This document shows, in pieces, positions 22,160 through 32,099 of a stretch of 64,000 nt of DNA. Location of the stretch: positions 226,856 through 290,855 of the forward strand of contig QRDG01000404.1 in assembly GCA_012064385.1 (NCBI GenBank). Reading direction: 5' to 3'. Numbering within the stretch: the stretch's first letter is position 1; every line of letters begins with the position of its first letter. The translations under genes were made by a program, and so were the position numbers. This DNA is from Puccinellia tenuiflora. Lineage: Eukaryota > Streptophyta > Magnoliopsida > Poales > Poaceae. The notes under the pieces were generated by a model. That model had not been told where the DNA came from. It saw nothing but the letters and a program-made list of their open reading frames with translations, and did no database searches.

Positions 22160-22680
22160 AATGTACCTGCAGTCAATTATATATGCTTTTAATTTTGTTT
22201 CACAAAAAATTAGAGCCTAAACTAGGGCTAGCAGTATGCAAGTGTCACATAAAATCACAGCCCAAATTAGGGCCAGCGTTGGGTCCTACCTGGCAGCTGC
22301 CAGCCCAAATTAGGGCCAGCATGCGTCGGGCCGACGCGCCGCGTCCACCCCCTGGCCACGAGCGCGTGGTCAATGCTCCCTCCTCATCTCCCCACCCCGC
22401 TGGCCCACCTGCCAGTGACCCCGCCGCCCAACCGCCCCGTCTTCCCCACTAGGCCACGACCGCGTGTGCACGCCCCAACTGGCCACGCGCGTGGTCAATG
22501 CTCCCTCCTCGTCTCCCCCGCTGCCCAACCGCCCGGCTCCCGCCGCCCGTAGTTAATGACCGCGGCCCACCTCCCAGTGACCCATCTGGTCCTTTAAAAA
22601 TGGACTCCGGCCGTGGGGATAGCGACCACACCGCCGCCCCCACCCCTACGTAGCCCTTAGCCCTAGCCCTAGCCAGAGAG
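22160..22680. promoter_or_regulatory. Divergent intergenic region between ORF1 and the opposite-strand ORF
   Basis: This 520-bp gap separates minus-strand ORF1 (ATG 22154) from plus-strand ATG 22685. It contains a tandem-like repeat of AGCCCAAATTAGGGCCAGC (about 22259 and 22302) and two similar GC-rich blocks (GGCCACGAGCGCGTGGTCAA near 22350, GGCCACGCGCGTGGTCAATG near 22482). A TTTAAAAATGG element near 22593 could be a TATA-like site for the plus-strand gene. Regulatory function is inferred from layout only. Confidence 0.4.
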
Positions 22681-22684
22681 AGCC

Positions 22685-23669
22685 ATGTCGCGCTGGTTGA
22701 AGAACCCGAAGAACCAGGGCGAGTCCAGCGGCTCCTCCGGCCGCCGGCGTGCCCCTCCTTCCTCCTCCTCCACCCCCTTCCTCCTCCCCACCGCCGGCGG
22801 CGTTCGGCATCGCGCCGGACGGTGTGCGGGTCCTCCGACCGACGCGCCGCGCCGGTGCAGCGGACCCGGCGCCGAGAGACAAGAAGAAGAAGAGGATGCG
22901 GCGCTACGTCCGCGTCGAGGAGTGCTGGTGGCACTGGAACAACGCCGTGCCAGTCGAGTGGCCGGACGTCCACCTGCCGGACGACTGGCACCTGAATCCG
23001 CAACGGATTCCGGTGCCGCCGATCCCGGCCAGTGGCCGGGCCAGGGCGGTGGAGATAGCCAGGCGCCGCCGTTCCCTCCCTCTGGACCTCCTCAACGACC
23101 CCGCCTACGCGCCGGACTCCCCCCACTGGGACCGGTGGTTCCGGGATGAGCACGACGACCGCCGCCGCGCTTTCTTTGCGCAGGCCCCGGCGCCGCCGCA
23201 GGAGCCCACGGCGTACCCCGCGCCGCCGCCCGGCGACGAGCGGGAGCTCTGGTTCGAGGAGGACGACGACGGCGACGAGGAGCAGGACCCGGAGTTGCAG
23301 GCCGCCTACGAGGCGTCCCGCCGCTCCCTCGTCGACGACGAAATCAGGCGTTGGGAGTCGGTCGTGCAGGCCGCGGCCCAAATGCCGCCGCCGCCGCTGC
23401 CACCGCCGCAGCAGCCTGCACAGCCCTGGTGGCAGCAGCTGATCCAGGAGCAGGAGGCCGAGGAGCGGGAGGAGCAAGTTATTCCCCTGCCCCCAGGCCT
23501 CCTTGGCGAGTCGTGGTGCTTCACCGGCGGCAATTGGTCGCCGCAGCGCCAGGAGCCTCCGCCGCCGCCCCAGGAGCCGGAGGAGCACCAGGTTCCGCCG
23601 GAGGCGCAGCCGCCGGCCCATCTGTGGAACGCGCCGGGCTACGTCGTCCTCTCCGACGGCGAGGACTAG
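22685..23669 (+). pseudogene. Opposite-strand ORF of unknown function inside the CACTA element
   Basis: ATG 22685 starts MSRWLKNPKNQGESSG. The long conserved-looking part is one frame over (22749-23669) and ends GYVVLSDGED. The switch near 22775-22800 in a C-rich run suggests a one-base indel. Visible features are KKKKRMRRYVRVEECWWHWN, a Trp/Pro-rich stretch (PVEWPDVHLPDDWHLNP), a basic RRRR stretch (near aa 105), an acidic run (FEEDDDGDEEQDPE) and Pro/Gln-rich tails. GC content is far above the surrounding CACTA sequence. I recognise it only as a type of hypothetical protein seen in Triticeae. It could be a captured host gene or an accessory CACTA gene. Confidence 0.55.
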
Positions 23670-23715
23670 GACTCCGGCGCCGCGCCCTTCGTGTTCCCCC
23701 TACCCCCTATCTATG

Positions 23716-23790
23716 AATGTAACGGCCATTAGGCCTTTTTTATCTACAAATGTAATGGCCATTAGGCCTTTTTATCTATGAATGAATGTA
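23716..23790 (+). repeat. Two-copy tandem repeat in the 3' flank of the opposite-strand ORF
   Basis: The sequence AATGTAAYGGCCATTAGGCC followed by a T-run and ATCTA occurs twice, at about 23716 and 23750. It lies downstream of the stop codon, where a 3' UTR would be. Confidence 0.8.
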
Positions 23791-23825
23791 AATGCTCCCG
23801 CCCTAAGCGTTTCGCCGCCGCCAGC

Positions 23826-23962
23826 CGCGTTTCCCCGCCGCCGCCCGTGGTTCCGCCGCCGATTTAGGGGTACCGCCCCGCCGATTTAGGGCTACCACGC
23901 CGCCGATCTAGGGTACCGCCGCCGATTTAGGGCTACCGCGCCGCCGATTTAGGGCTTTTCTA
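23826..23962 (+). repeat. Minisatellite of GCCGCCGATTTAGGG units
   Basis: Five to six imperfect units of about 20-30 bp, each containing CCGCCGAT(T/C)TAGGG followed by GTACC/CTACC, run from about 23850 to 23957. They contain the plant telomere heptamer TTTAGGG, but not as a contiguous telomere array. Confidence 0.8.
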
Positions 23963-24299
23963 GCGAGGGAGGAGGGGAGAGGGTAGGGTTGCCGTACCTT
24001 CCCGCGCGGAGGACGGCGGCGTGGGCGTAGGTCGACGAGGGCGCCGGAGCCGGACGGAGCAGCAGGTCGACTTTGGGACGGGGAAGGGGGCCGATTTCAG
24101 CCGATTCACGGCCGCACAGCTCGTGAAACTCGCCGGCGAGGAGGAGGGTAGCCGCGGTGGCCGGAGCAGGAGACGGCGGCGGTGACGGCGGCGGCACTGG
24201 AGCAGGGGAGCACGGCGCGGCAGCCTGGCGGCGTCCTTCCTCTTCTTGGGCTGGCGGTAAAATGGGGGGACGAGAGGGCGCGGGCAAACTAAAAAGGCA

Positions 24300-24470
24300 C
24301 TAATTGGCCTTTAGTCCCGGTTCCATCCACAAACCGGGACCAGAGGCCACTTTAGTCCCGGTTGCAGCCACGAACCGGGACTGTCGGTCCAATTTTTCGG
24401 GCCTGTGGCAACTAGCGCGCCAAAGCCCACCTTTAGTCCCGGTTGCATCCACGAACCGGGACTAAAGGGT
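24300..24470. repeat. Internal block of TTTAGTCCCGGTT motifs
   Basis: Three motif pairs (CTTTAGTCCCGGTT ... AACCGGGAC) occur at about 24311-24343, 24351-24382 and 24431-24464. They are the motif class used subterminally at both element ends, here in the middle between the two gene blocks. Confidence 0.85.
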
Positions 24471-24819
24471 CGTTTGTATTTTTTAGTTTTCTTTTTTCCT
24501 GATTTATGTTATTCTATTAATTTAATTGTTTAAATTTGACAAACTTTATATCAAACTTAAGCTATGGACATATAGATTCATTTGGTACTGGTTATTTTCA
24601 AATTTAACTATGTTGATTGTATTCAAATTTCAAATGGATGAGTTGAGTAAATTTGACTTAAATTTCAAACCATGACACTAAAAAAATATAAAATGGGCTT
24701 TTTTATTCAATGAAAATCCTAAACTCCGTAGTCAACACTATTTTACCGATTATTACACATAGAACCAGGATAAAAAAAGCGTTTCATACATTATTACACA
24801 TCACCATCAACATCCGTCT

Positions 24820-27800
24820 CTAGTGTTGTGCTATAAACTTCTTCGTGTGTGTCCTTTTCTTCTTATCGCGCCGTAACCATGGACAATCTTCATCATTCAA
24901 CACGATGCTTGGGTCAGTTTTCACTGTGAAGGGGGGAATTTCATCAAACTTATTGTAATCTTCTGACATGTCTGTCTTGTCCTCCACTCCCACGATGTTT
25001 CTTTTCCCTGAAAGAACTATGTGGCGTTTTGGCTCGTCGTATGATGTATTCGCTTGCTTATCTTTTCTTTTCTTCGGTCTGCTAGACATGTCCTTCACAT
25101 AGAAAACCTGAGCCACTTCACTTGCTAGGACGAATGGTTCGGTGTCGTACCCAAGATTCTTGAGATCCACTGTAGTTATTCCGTATTTCGGGTCTACATG
25201 TACCCCGCCTGTCAGGTTGAACCATTTGCACCAGAACAAAGGGACCTTAAAAGAAGGTCCATAGTCAAGTTCCCATATCTGCTCTATGTAACCATAATAT
25301 GTGTCCTTTTGCCCATTGTTGTTAGTTGCATCAAAGCGGACACCACTGTTTTGGTTGGTGCTCTTTTTATCTTGGTCGGCCGTGTAAAATGTATTCCCAT
25401 TTATCTCGTACCCTTGAAAAGTCAATATAGTCGAAGATGGTGCCTTGGCCAACAAGTATAGCTGTTCTCCAACAGTGGTGTCATTAATGAGACGTGTTTG
25501 CAACCAACCTCCGAAATTCTTCACGTGTTCTCCATCAATCCAATCTTTAGGTTGCTCCGGGTATTTCAAGCGTAAAATATTCTTGTGTTCCTCGATATAC
25601 GGAGCCACCAAGCTGGAATTATGTAGAACTGTGTAGTGTGCTTGGCTGAAAGAATGCCCGTCCAAACATATTGTTGCTTTCTTTCCTAGCGTGCCTTTTC
25701 CCCGCAGTCTCCCCTCATGGCGCGATTGAGGAACACCGATTGGCTTGAGGTCAGGAATGAAGTCAACACAAAACTCAATAACCTCCTCTGTTCCATAGCC
25801 CTTGGAGATGCTTCCTTCTGGTCTAGCACGGTTATGAACAGTATTTCTTTAAGACTCCCATGAACCTCTCAAAGGGGAACATGTTGTGTAGAAATACAGG
25901 ACCGAGAACGGAAATCTCTTCGACTAGGTGAACTATGAGGTGCGTCATAATATTGAAGAAGGATGGTGGGAACACCAACTCGAAGCTGACAAGACATTGG
26001 ACCACATCCTTCTGTAAACTTGGTAGAGTTATTGGATTGATGACCTTTTGAGAAATTGCATTGAGAAATGCACATAGCTTCACAATGGGTACTCGAACAT
26101 TTTCCGGCAGATGCCCCCTCAATGCAACCGGAAGTAATTGTGTCATAATCACGTGGCAGTCATGAGACTTTAGGTTTTGAAACTTTAACTCTGTCATGTT
26201 TATTATTCCCTTTATATTCGACGAGAAGCCAGACGGGACCTTAATACTGCTAAGGACTTCAAAAAAGATCTTCTTCTCTTCTTTGGTAAGAGTGTAGCTG
26301 GCAGGACCTTGATACTTCTCTGGATTCAGGTTGTCTCGTTCGTGCATATGTTGCTGGTCCTGCCGTGATTCCGGTATATCTTTCGTCTTCTCATACACGC
26401 CCAAGAAGTTTAGCAGGTTCACGCAGAGATTTTTCGTCACGTGCATCACGTCAATTGCAGACTGAACCTATAGGATTTTCCAATAGGGTAACTCCCAAAA
26501 TATAGATTTTTTCTTCCACATCGGTACGTGTCCGTCAGCGTCATTCGGAACAGATTGTCCGCCAACACCCTTTCTAAAGATTACTTTTAAATCCTTCACC
26601 ATATCATATATAACATCCCCAGTAGGACGGGTAGGCTTCGTCCGGTGATCTGGCTCACCTTTGAAATGCTTGCCTTTCTTTCTTACGGGATGCTGTTTTG
26701 GAAGAAATCGACGATGCCCCGGGTACACATTCTTGTTTCCCAAATATATACTTTCAGTCTCAGCTAAACAGTGTGTGCATGCATTGTATCCCTTGTTTGA
26801 CTGTCCTGAAATGTTACTAAGAGCAGGCCAATCATTGATGGTTACAAACAACAACGCTCGTAGGTTAAATTCATTTTGTTTGTGCTCATCCCACACACGT
26901 ACACCTTCTTCACGCCACAACTCTAAAAGTTCTTCAACCAATGGCCTCAGGTACACATCAATGTCGTTGCCGGGTTGCTTCGGGCCTTGGATGAGCACTG
27001 GCATCATAATAAACTTCCGCTTCATGCACAACCAAGGAGGAAGGTTATAGATACATAGAGTCACAGGCCAGGTGCTATGACTTGAGCTTTGCTCCCCAAA
27101 AGGATTAAAGCCATCTGTACTTAGACCAAATCTTAAGTTCCTTCTGTCATCTGAAAATGTCGGGAACTCTCTGTCGATTTTTCTCCACTGCGACCCATCA
27201 GCGAGGTGTATCAGCATCACGTCTTTGTTACGGTCTTCTTTGTGCCATCGCAACAACTTGGCATGCTCTTTGTTTTGGAACAAACGTTTCAACCGTGGTG
27301 TTATAGTAGCATACCACATCACCTTCGCAGGAACCCTCTTCTTGGGTGCGTCTCGTCATCAACTTCACCAGGATCATCTCGCCTAATCTTATAGCGCGAT
27401 GCACCGCATACCGGGCATGCATTCAAATTCTCGTACCCCTCACCGCGGTAGAGGATGCAGTCATTGATGCATGCATATATCTTCTGCACCTCTAATCCTA
27501 GAGGGCAGACAACCTTCTTTGCTTCGTACGTACTGGGGGGGCAATACGTTATCCCTTGTAAGCATCTTCTTTATTATTTTCAGCAAATTTTCAAATCCCT
27601 TGTCAGAAGTACCATTCTCTGCCTTCCATTGCAGCAATTCCAGTATGGTACCCAGCTTTTTCTGGCCATCTTCGCAATTTGGGTACAACAATTTGTTGTG
27701 ATCTTCTAACATTCTCTCCAATTTAGCCTCTCGTTTTCACTTCCGCAGTTTATCTTCACTTCAAGAATGGCACGACGAAGATCGTCATCGGGCTCATCAA

Positions 27801-29201
27801 CAATGGGCTCTTCTTCAGCTCCGTCTTCCCCCATTGTAGTATCACCGTGTTCAGTGAACATAGGATAGTTGTCATTATCCTTTTCTTCTTCATTGTCTTC
27901 CATTATAACCCCTCTTTTGTCGGAGATTGTCCCCAGGAACTAGGGGTGTCTCCAAGGTATCGTGTAAGGGGCTGAACACGGAGTCAAACAATCCACAACG
28001 GGCTCCGGCGACGGTGCTCGTCAGGCTCGCTGCGGACGACACTGCAGAGATTGACACAAGGTATTACCCAGGTTCAGGGCCCTCTTGTGGAGGTAAAACC
28101 CCTACGTCCTGCTATGGTGTATTGCACTGCTTGGAGAGTTACAGTACAAGGGGAGAGCTTGTCGAGCTCAAGGTGGCTAACAATGGCTACTTGCTAGTCC
28201 TTAGATCTAGGGTTTTTGAGCAGGCTCCTAGATTCCAAAAACCGAACCCCTTGCTTGGGCGTGCTCCTCCTCCTTTTATAGGCGCCCTGGGCCTCTTCTG
28301 CCCAAACATTTGGGCGGGAAGGGCTACCACATGGCGACGAAGGAGGAGGCGCGGTGCACCGTAAAGGTGAGGTCTACCACAAAGGTAAAGCTCGTGGACG
28401 CGGTCCACGGCAGGGGAACGGCGTCACCAAAGCTGAAAAGGGGCACCGACCAGCTGGACAGTGGGCTGGCGCTTGCCGAGGTGAGAGGTGACCCACGGTG
28501 ACGTCGTCCTTGGAGCGTAGCTGCAGACTGTTCCCTTGTCACCAAAGAGGCAATACTCGTTGTCCGCTTTGCTTGGCTCCGCTTTGTTGACTGCTTTATA
28601 CATGGAAACGGCAACTGCGGCGTTGTCGTCATCGCGCGTAGGCACGCGCGTCACTCTGCACCCGGCGCCGAGCCCATGTGCGCTCTGCCGCGGGAGCAGA
28701 GGTGGCTTCACGAGGAGGGCGCTTCGCGAGGCGAAAAGCCTCGCCAAGCCCTTCAGCTCGGTCCTTAGTAGAATTGCGGGCAGCGTCGGAGACGCCTTGT
28801 CGAGGGGCGATCCCTCGCCAAGGGAAAGAACCCTTGGCGAGGAGAAAAACCCTTCGCGAGGAGAGAAATCCTCGCGAAGCTCGCCAGGCTTAGAGAGCCT
28901 GGTCCTTAGCGAAAATCATCCAAAGAATCTCGTGGGCCCTGGCAGGCCGGCCCGTGGTACCCTGGTTTCCACTGTGCCGACATCTTTCTCCGTGTTTGGT
29001 CCAACAATTATAACCAGACTTCAACAGGTGGACGTGAATGGTTTGTGAGGTAGAGTAATCTTGAGTATTCTTACAGACACTACATGGACAAGAAATAAAA
29101 CCATTCGGCGGCTTGTTTGTCTCAGCCACACGGAGAAAATAATGCATGCCATTAATAAAGTCGGGATAACGTCGGTCACCATACATCCATTGCCGGCTCA
29201 T
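24820..29201 (-). pseudogene. TNP2-type CACTA transposase, split by a solo LTR and frameshifted
   Basis: Read on the minus strand from ATG 29201 (MSRQWMYGDRRYPDFINGMH). The first block (29201 to about 28988) ends in CWTKHGER and resumes after the solo LTR at about 27912 as GVIMEDNEEE. The Transposase_21 core lies at 27322-26468 (RLKRLF, LRFGLSTDGFNPF, WPVTLCIYNLPPWLCMKRKF). The DUF4218-like part is 26449-25832 (HNMFPFERFMGVLKKY). The DUF4216-like C-terminus is 25665-24820 (FWCKWFNLTGGVHVDPKYG, ending KKFIAQH). Breaks: one-base deletion near 27727; slippage in a seven-C run at 27534-27541; frameshift near 27360; in-frame TAG at 26466-26468; frameshift near 25845. The protein would recognise CACTA termini and catalyse transposition. 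This copy should not make it. Confidence 0.9.
27918..28982. mobile_element. Solo LTR (1,065 bp) inserted in the transposase coding region
   Basis: Plus-strand ends are TGTCGG...CCGACA, a perfect 6-bp inverted repeat. TCTTT flanks both sides (27913-27917 and 28983-28987), the 5-bp duplication of an LTR retrotransposon. Removing the LTR and one duplication joins the flanking transposase codons in frame, which confirms the boundaries independently. The LTR contains no pol and holds a cluster of CTCGCGAAG/CTCGCCAAG inverted motifs at about 28710-28890. ORFs over it are shadows. Strand and superfamily are undetermined. Confidence 0.93.
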
Positions 29202-29365
29202 CTGTATTATATAAAATATATCAAAAACCATTACACTACATCATGAATATATAATACTGACCAAATTAATTAATATAAGTTCATCACATTAAAACTAAAG
29301 TAGAGTAGTGATCAAATGTAATACATAGTCTCATAAAACATACATTAATAGAAACTAACATACAA

Positions 29366-29918
29366 CTATCTAAAGAATTTAAACCCAACAACAAATACGA
29401 TAAAAATCACAACTAATGTAATTATTGAACCAACAACTTAATGATACCAAGCCTCTTTATGAATGGCATATTTTCTAATCTTTCTAATCTTCAAGCGCAT
29501 TGCATCCATCTTGATCTTGTGTTTATCGACGATGTCAGCAAGATCGAGCTCCAATTTCATCTTCTCTTCTAGGCACTGAAGACGAAGATTTTCACTTCTT
29601 TTTAATTTTTCTTTCAAATCATTATTTTCTTTTTCAAAAAAACTCGACAATAGGGTCGGTTGGAATGTCCGGTTCAACCACATCCGGATCGTCATAGACC
29701 GGACGAGGGCCGATGGGGACGGATATCAGAACCATGACACTATACATATAAAAAAAACGTAAGATAATTATGCAAGTAATAACTATGCATCTAAACCATA
29801 TAAATAAGTTAAAAAAGGATTAAAACAAGAGACTCACCGAGGTGGTGCCGGTGACGGGATGGCGCGGGCGATCGACGACAGTGAGGACGGGCACCGGACA
29901 ACTGTAAAACCCAGACAT
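29366..29918 (-). pseudogene. Small CACTA-associated coiled-coil protein with C-terminal membrane segment
   Basis: Minus strand. A probable first exon (29918-29838, MSGFYSCPVPVLTVVDRPRH...) ends at a good donor, GTGAGT. A second exon contains VYDDPDVVEPDIPTDP, then a coiled-coil-like stretch (EKENNDLKEKLKRSE ... EEKMKLELDLADIVDKHKIKM) and RKIRKYAIHKEAWYH. Past an in-frame TAA the same frame continues VVGSIITLVVIFIVFVVGF, a hydrophobic helix, to the TAG at 29366-29368. Defects: the TAA at about 29436-29438, and one extra T in a seven-T run (near 29637) separating the acidic and coiled-coil parts. I have seen this protein type beside CACTA transposases in Triticeae; its role is unknown. Confidence 0.65.
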
Positions 29919-30560
29919 TATACTTTAATTTGAGCTCAAATTGCATGTAAAAAAATAAAATCCCTAACTTAGGCATTTCATCAAACACCTAGCTAGCACC
30001 AGAAAAATGAAATGAGCTAACTAGCACCAAAATGAGCTAAAAAAACAACACCGGAAGTGCTAACCCTTGGATAGATGAGGCGCCGCCAAGCTTGACAAAT
30101 GGTGGAAAAAATAGGGGCCGAACTCGAGCTTGGAAGAGGAAGAGGTTAAGAAAATGGTGATGAACCCGGAGCTCAAAAATGGTCATGGCCGGGTTGGGGG
30201 TGGGAGATGATATAGGGAAAATAGTTGATCCCGGTCCGTAACAAGAACCGGTACTAAAGGCCAATCTTTAGTCCCGGCCAACCGGGACTATGGGTTGCTC
30301 GCACTGGCCCCACCGCTGTGGCCGCCTGCCGCGACCCTTTAGTGCCGGTTAGTATCACAAACCGGGACTGTAGATCCCCTACGAACCGGGACTGGCCCTG
30401 GCCGGCGCCCTGGCATTCGAACCGGGACTAGTGCCCCCATTGGTACCGGTTCGTAAGGGGACCGGGACGAATGAGCCAAACCGAAGGCCATGTTTCCACT
30501 AGTGTTAGGCATAGCAACTTGAAAGGTCGCGATTGTGAGCAAACTTAATAGATTTATTTA

Positions 30561-30840
30561 GAAGTTTTTGTGTTTAGCCATGCTTTGTAAGATAGATCAT
30601 ATGACTTTAAACAAAAGTTTCAGACACTCACGGGACTCGGGGGAAGGAGGATGGTTTGGAGTTGGAGAAGGATCGTGCACCAAGTTTTTGTGTTTAGCCA
30701 TGCTTTGAAAATAGTAGATCATATGACTTTGAACAAAAGTTTTAGACACTCACGGGACTCGGAGGATGGAGGATGGTCTGGACTTGGAGAAGGACGTACG
30801 ACGATTGGTTTTCCAGATAATCTAGTGAAGGTGTCACTAC
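30561..30840 (+). repeat. Tandem pair of a 120-bp unit
   Basis: The unit begins AAGTTTTTGTGTTTAGCCATGC at 30562 and again at 30682 (period 120). Both contain ATCATATGACTTT, CACTCACGGGACTCGG and GGAGAAGGA. A third, more diverged copy lies at about 31929-32090. Confidence 0.92.
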
Positions 30841-31059
30841 GGAGAGTTGTCACAGGGGTGGAGGCAAGAAAAACTTGTAAGGGGAGCATAGTATAAAAGG
30901 GCAGGGACCTAAGTAAAACTGTTAGATGGATCCTGCTGGTCCCCTGACCATAATTTATGGAATATAATATCTTCAAGCATTATGTACTACGAGAACTGTG
31001 TGAGGAATTAGTAATTGAATGGTTCACAATGCTTCAACTCGCGAGCTCATGTGAAAGAT

Positions 31060-31920
31060 TATATTGTGAAACTCTTTCTTGAATGTATCTTGGCCGAAAC
31101 AGAGACATCATGTGGATGTTGTTCGGTTATTTACTGATAATGGAATCCAAACCCTTTTCTAGGGGAGCCGTTGGAAAAAATATTCTTCCCTGAAAAAGCT
31201 CGTGTGAAAGCTAGATATAGACAAATCATTGAGTTTTTAGGCACGTCTTCACTTGTATTCACCAAAGTATTGGATGCTAATGCTTTTCAGATCGACGACA
31301 CACTTGTGTCTAGTACAATGTTTTAAATAGCCGGCTATAGAAAATAGCCCCGACTCTCAAAATGGGGCTATAGCCGCAAATTGTACATAAATTCATTTAG
31401 CCCTGAGATTCTCAAAAGGCTATAGCCGGCTATTTTAAACTATGGTCTAGTACCTGACAGGCGATCACGTGGGCCAAAACTGGTTTCACTTGCACGCAAT
31501 AAATCAACGATTCAGCTAGCGTAAGGTAGGGTAAATTCTTCACCAACTACGGTTGCGTCCTGATTAAAACAAGAAGACTCGATAGTTCTTACAGCTATAT
31601 AGAGTGGCAAGCACCCAAAAGCGTGTCTTCTATGGAAACATTGGAGTTCATCTAGCAAGTACAAATAATGCTAACAAAAGCACGGAACGTAGTTTCGCTA
31701 ACGGTGTTTACCCAGCTCGTAACTAGATAAACAAGGAGGACATATAGTTTTTTTTTCCAAAAGAAATAGGACTAGTTTGAGAAAGGCAGGTATCAGGATG
31801 TCAAAACGTTCCATGATTATCCACGCTGGTGCCTGCGGTTCCAACTGCCGACTATCTTAGTCTCCGAGCTGCAGCCAGCGCCAGGGTTGCCAAACACGGA
31901 GCACACTTCCCGTTGTTCCT
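31060..31920 (+). repeat. Diverged direct repeat, copy B (partner at 5280-5945)
   Basis: Colinear with copy A from AAAGCTAGATATAGACAAATC (about 31208) through CTGCGGTTCCAAC (about 31834) to CCCGTTGTTCC (about 31908). It carries about 180 bp absent from copy A, of which 129 bp is a hAT MITE. Confidence 0.8.
31316..31444. mobile_element. hAT-type MITE, 129 bp
   Basis: The ends CAATGTTTTAAATAGCC and (opposite strand) CATAGTTTAAAATAGCC form imperfect TIRs, continuing into GGCTATAG on both sides. The 8-bp duplication GTCTAGTA lies at 31308-31315 and 31445-31452. Copy A holds one GTCTAGCA (about 5439), which is the empty site. Confidence 0.93.
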
Positions 31921-31928
31921 GTATTATT

Positions 31929-32090
31929 TAGAAATTTTTATGTTTAGCCATGCTTTATAAAAATAGATCATAAGACTTTAGACAAAAGTTTCGGACAATC
32001 GGGGATCTCGGAGGATGGGGGTTACTTTGGACTTCGACAAGTACGTACGGGGATTGTTTTTCAGATAATCTAGTGAGGATGTAGAGTTGT
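31929..32090 (+). repeat. Third, diverged copy of the 120-bp unit family
   Basis: TATTTAGAAATTTTTATG with TTTAGCCATGCTTTATAA, ACTTTAGACAAAAGTTTCGGAC and CAGATAATCTAGTGA matches the pair at 30556-30840, including flanking TATTTAGAA shared only with the first unit. Confidence 0.85.
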
Positions 32091-32099
32091 TTCATTTGA

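Larger units (their letters stand above)
18153..30504 (-). mobile_element. CACTA (En/Spm) element with transposase and Ulp1-type genes, 12.35 kb
   Basis: The left end CACTAGTGCAAAAC and right end (opposite strand) CACTAGTGGAAAC are flanked by TTA at 18150-18152 and 30505-30507. Subterminal arrays of TTTAGTCCCGGTT-like motifs in both orientations lie at 18175-18365 and 30230-30480. Both main genes are on the minus strand: a TNP2-type transposase pseudogene (24820-29201) and a seven-exon gene with a C48 protease end (18613-22154). A small coiled-coil/TM pseudogene (29366-29918) is nearest the right end. A solo LTR accounts for 1,070 bp including its duplication. Size and gene content fit an autonomous lineage, but the coding damage means this copy is probably dead. 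Confidence 0.95.

Noticed and set aside
22449..23621. 390-aa minus-strand ORF opposite the CACTA opposite-strand ORF
   Set aside because: Arg/Leu/Gly-rich antisense shadow of a GC-rich gene; the plus strand has the plausible start, acidic and Trp-rich motifs.
24296..24311. CACTAATTGGCC as a possible nested CACTA terminus
   Set aside because: It does not match the element's terminus beyond CACTA and has no partner end or target duplication.
27902..29015. A 9-bp repeat ATTATAACC with CCAACA nearby, suggesting a Mutator element or LTR at 27911-29006
   Set aside because: The bases between are transposase codons (CWTKHGER and GVIM). TCTTT with TGTCGG/CCGACA ends gives a boundary that keeps the reading frame.
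28536..29048. 170-aa plus-strand ORF over the solo LTR
   Set aside because: It spans the LTR and its junction with the transposase exon, so it cannot be an ancestral gene.
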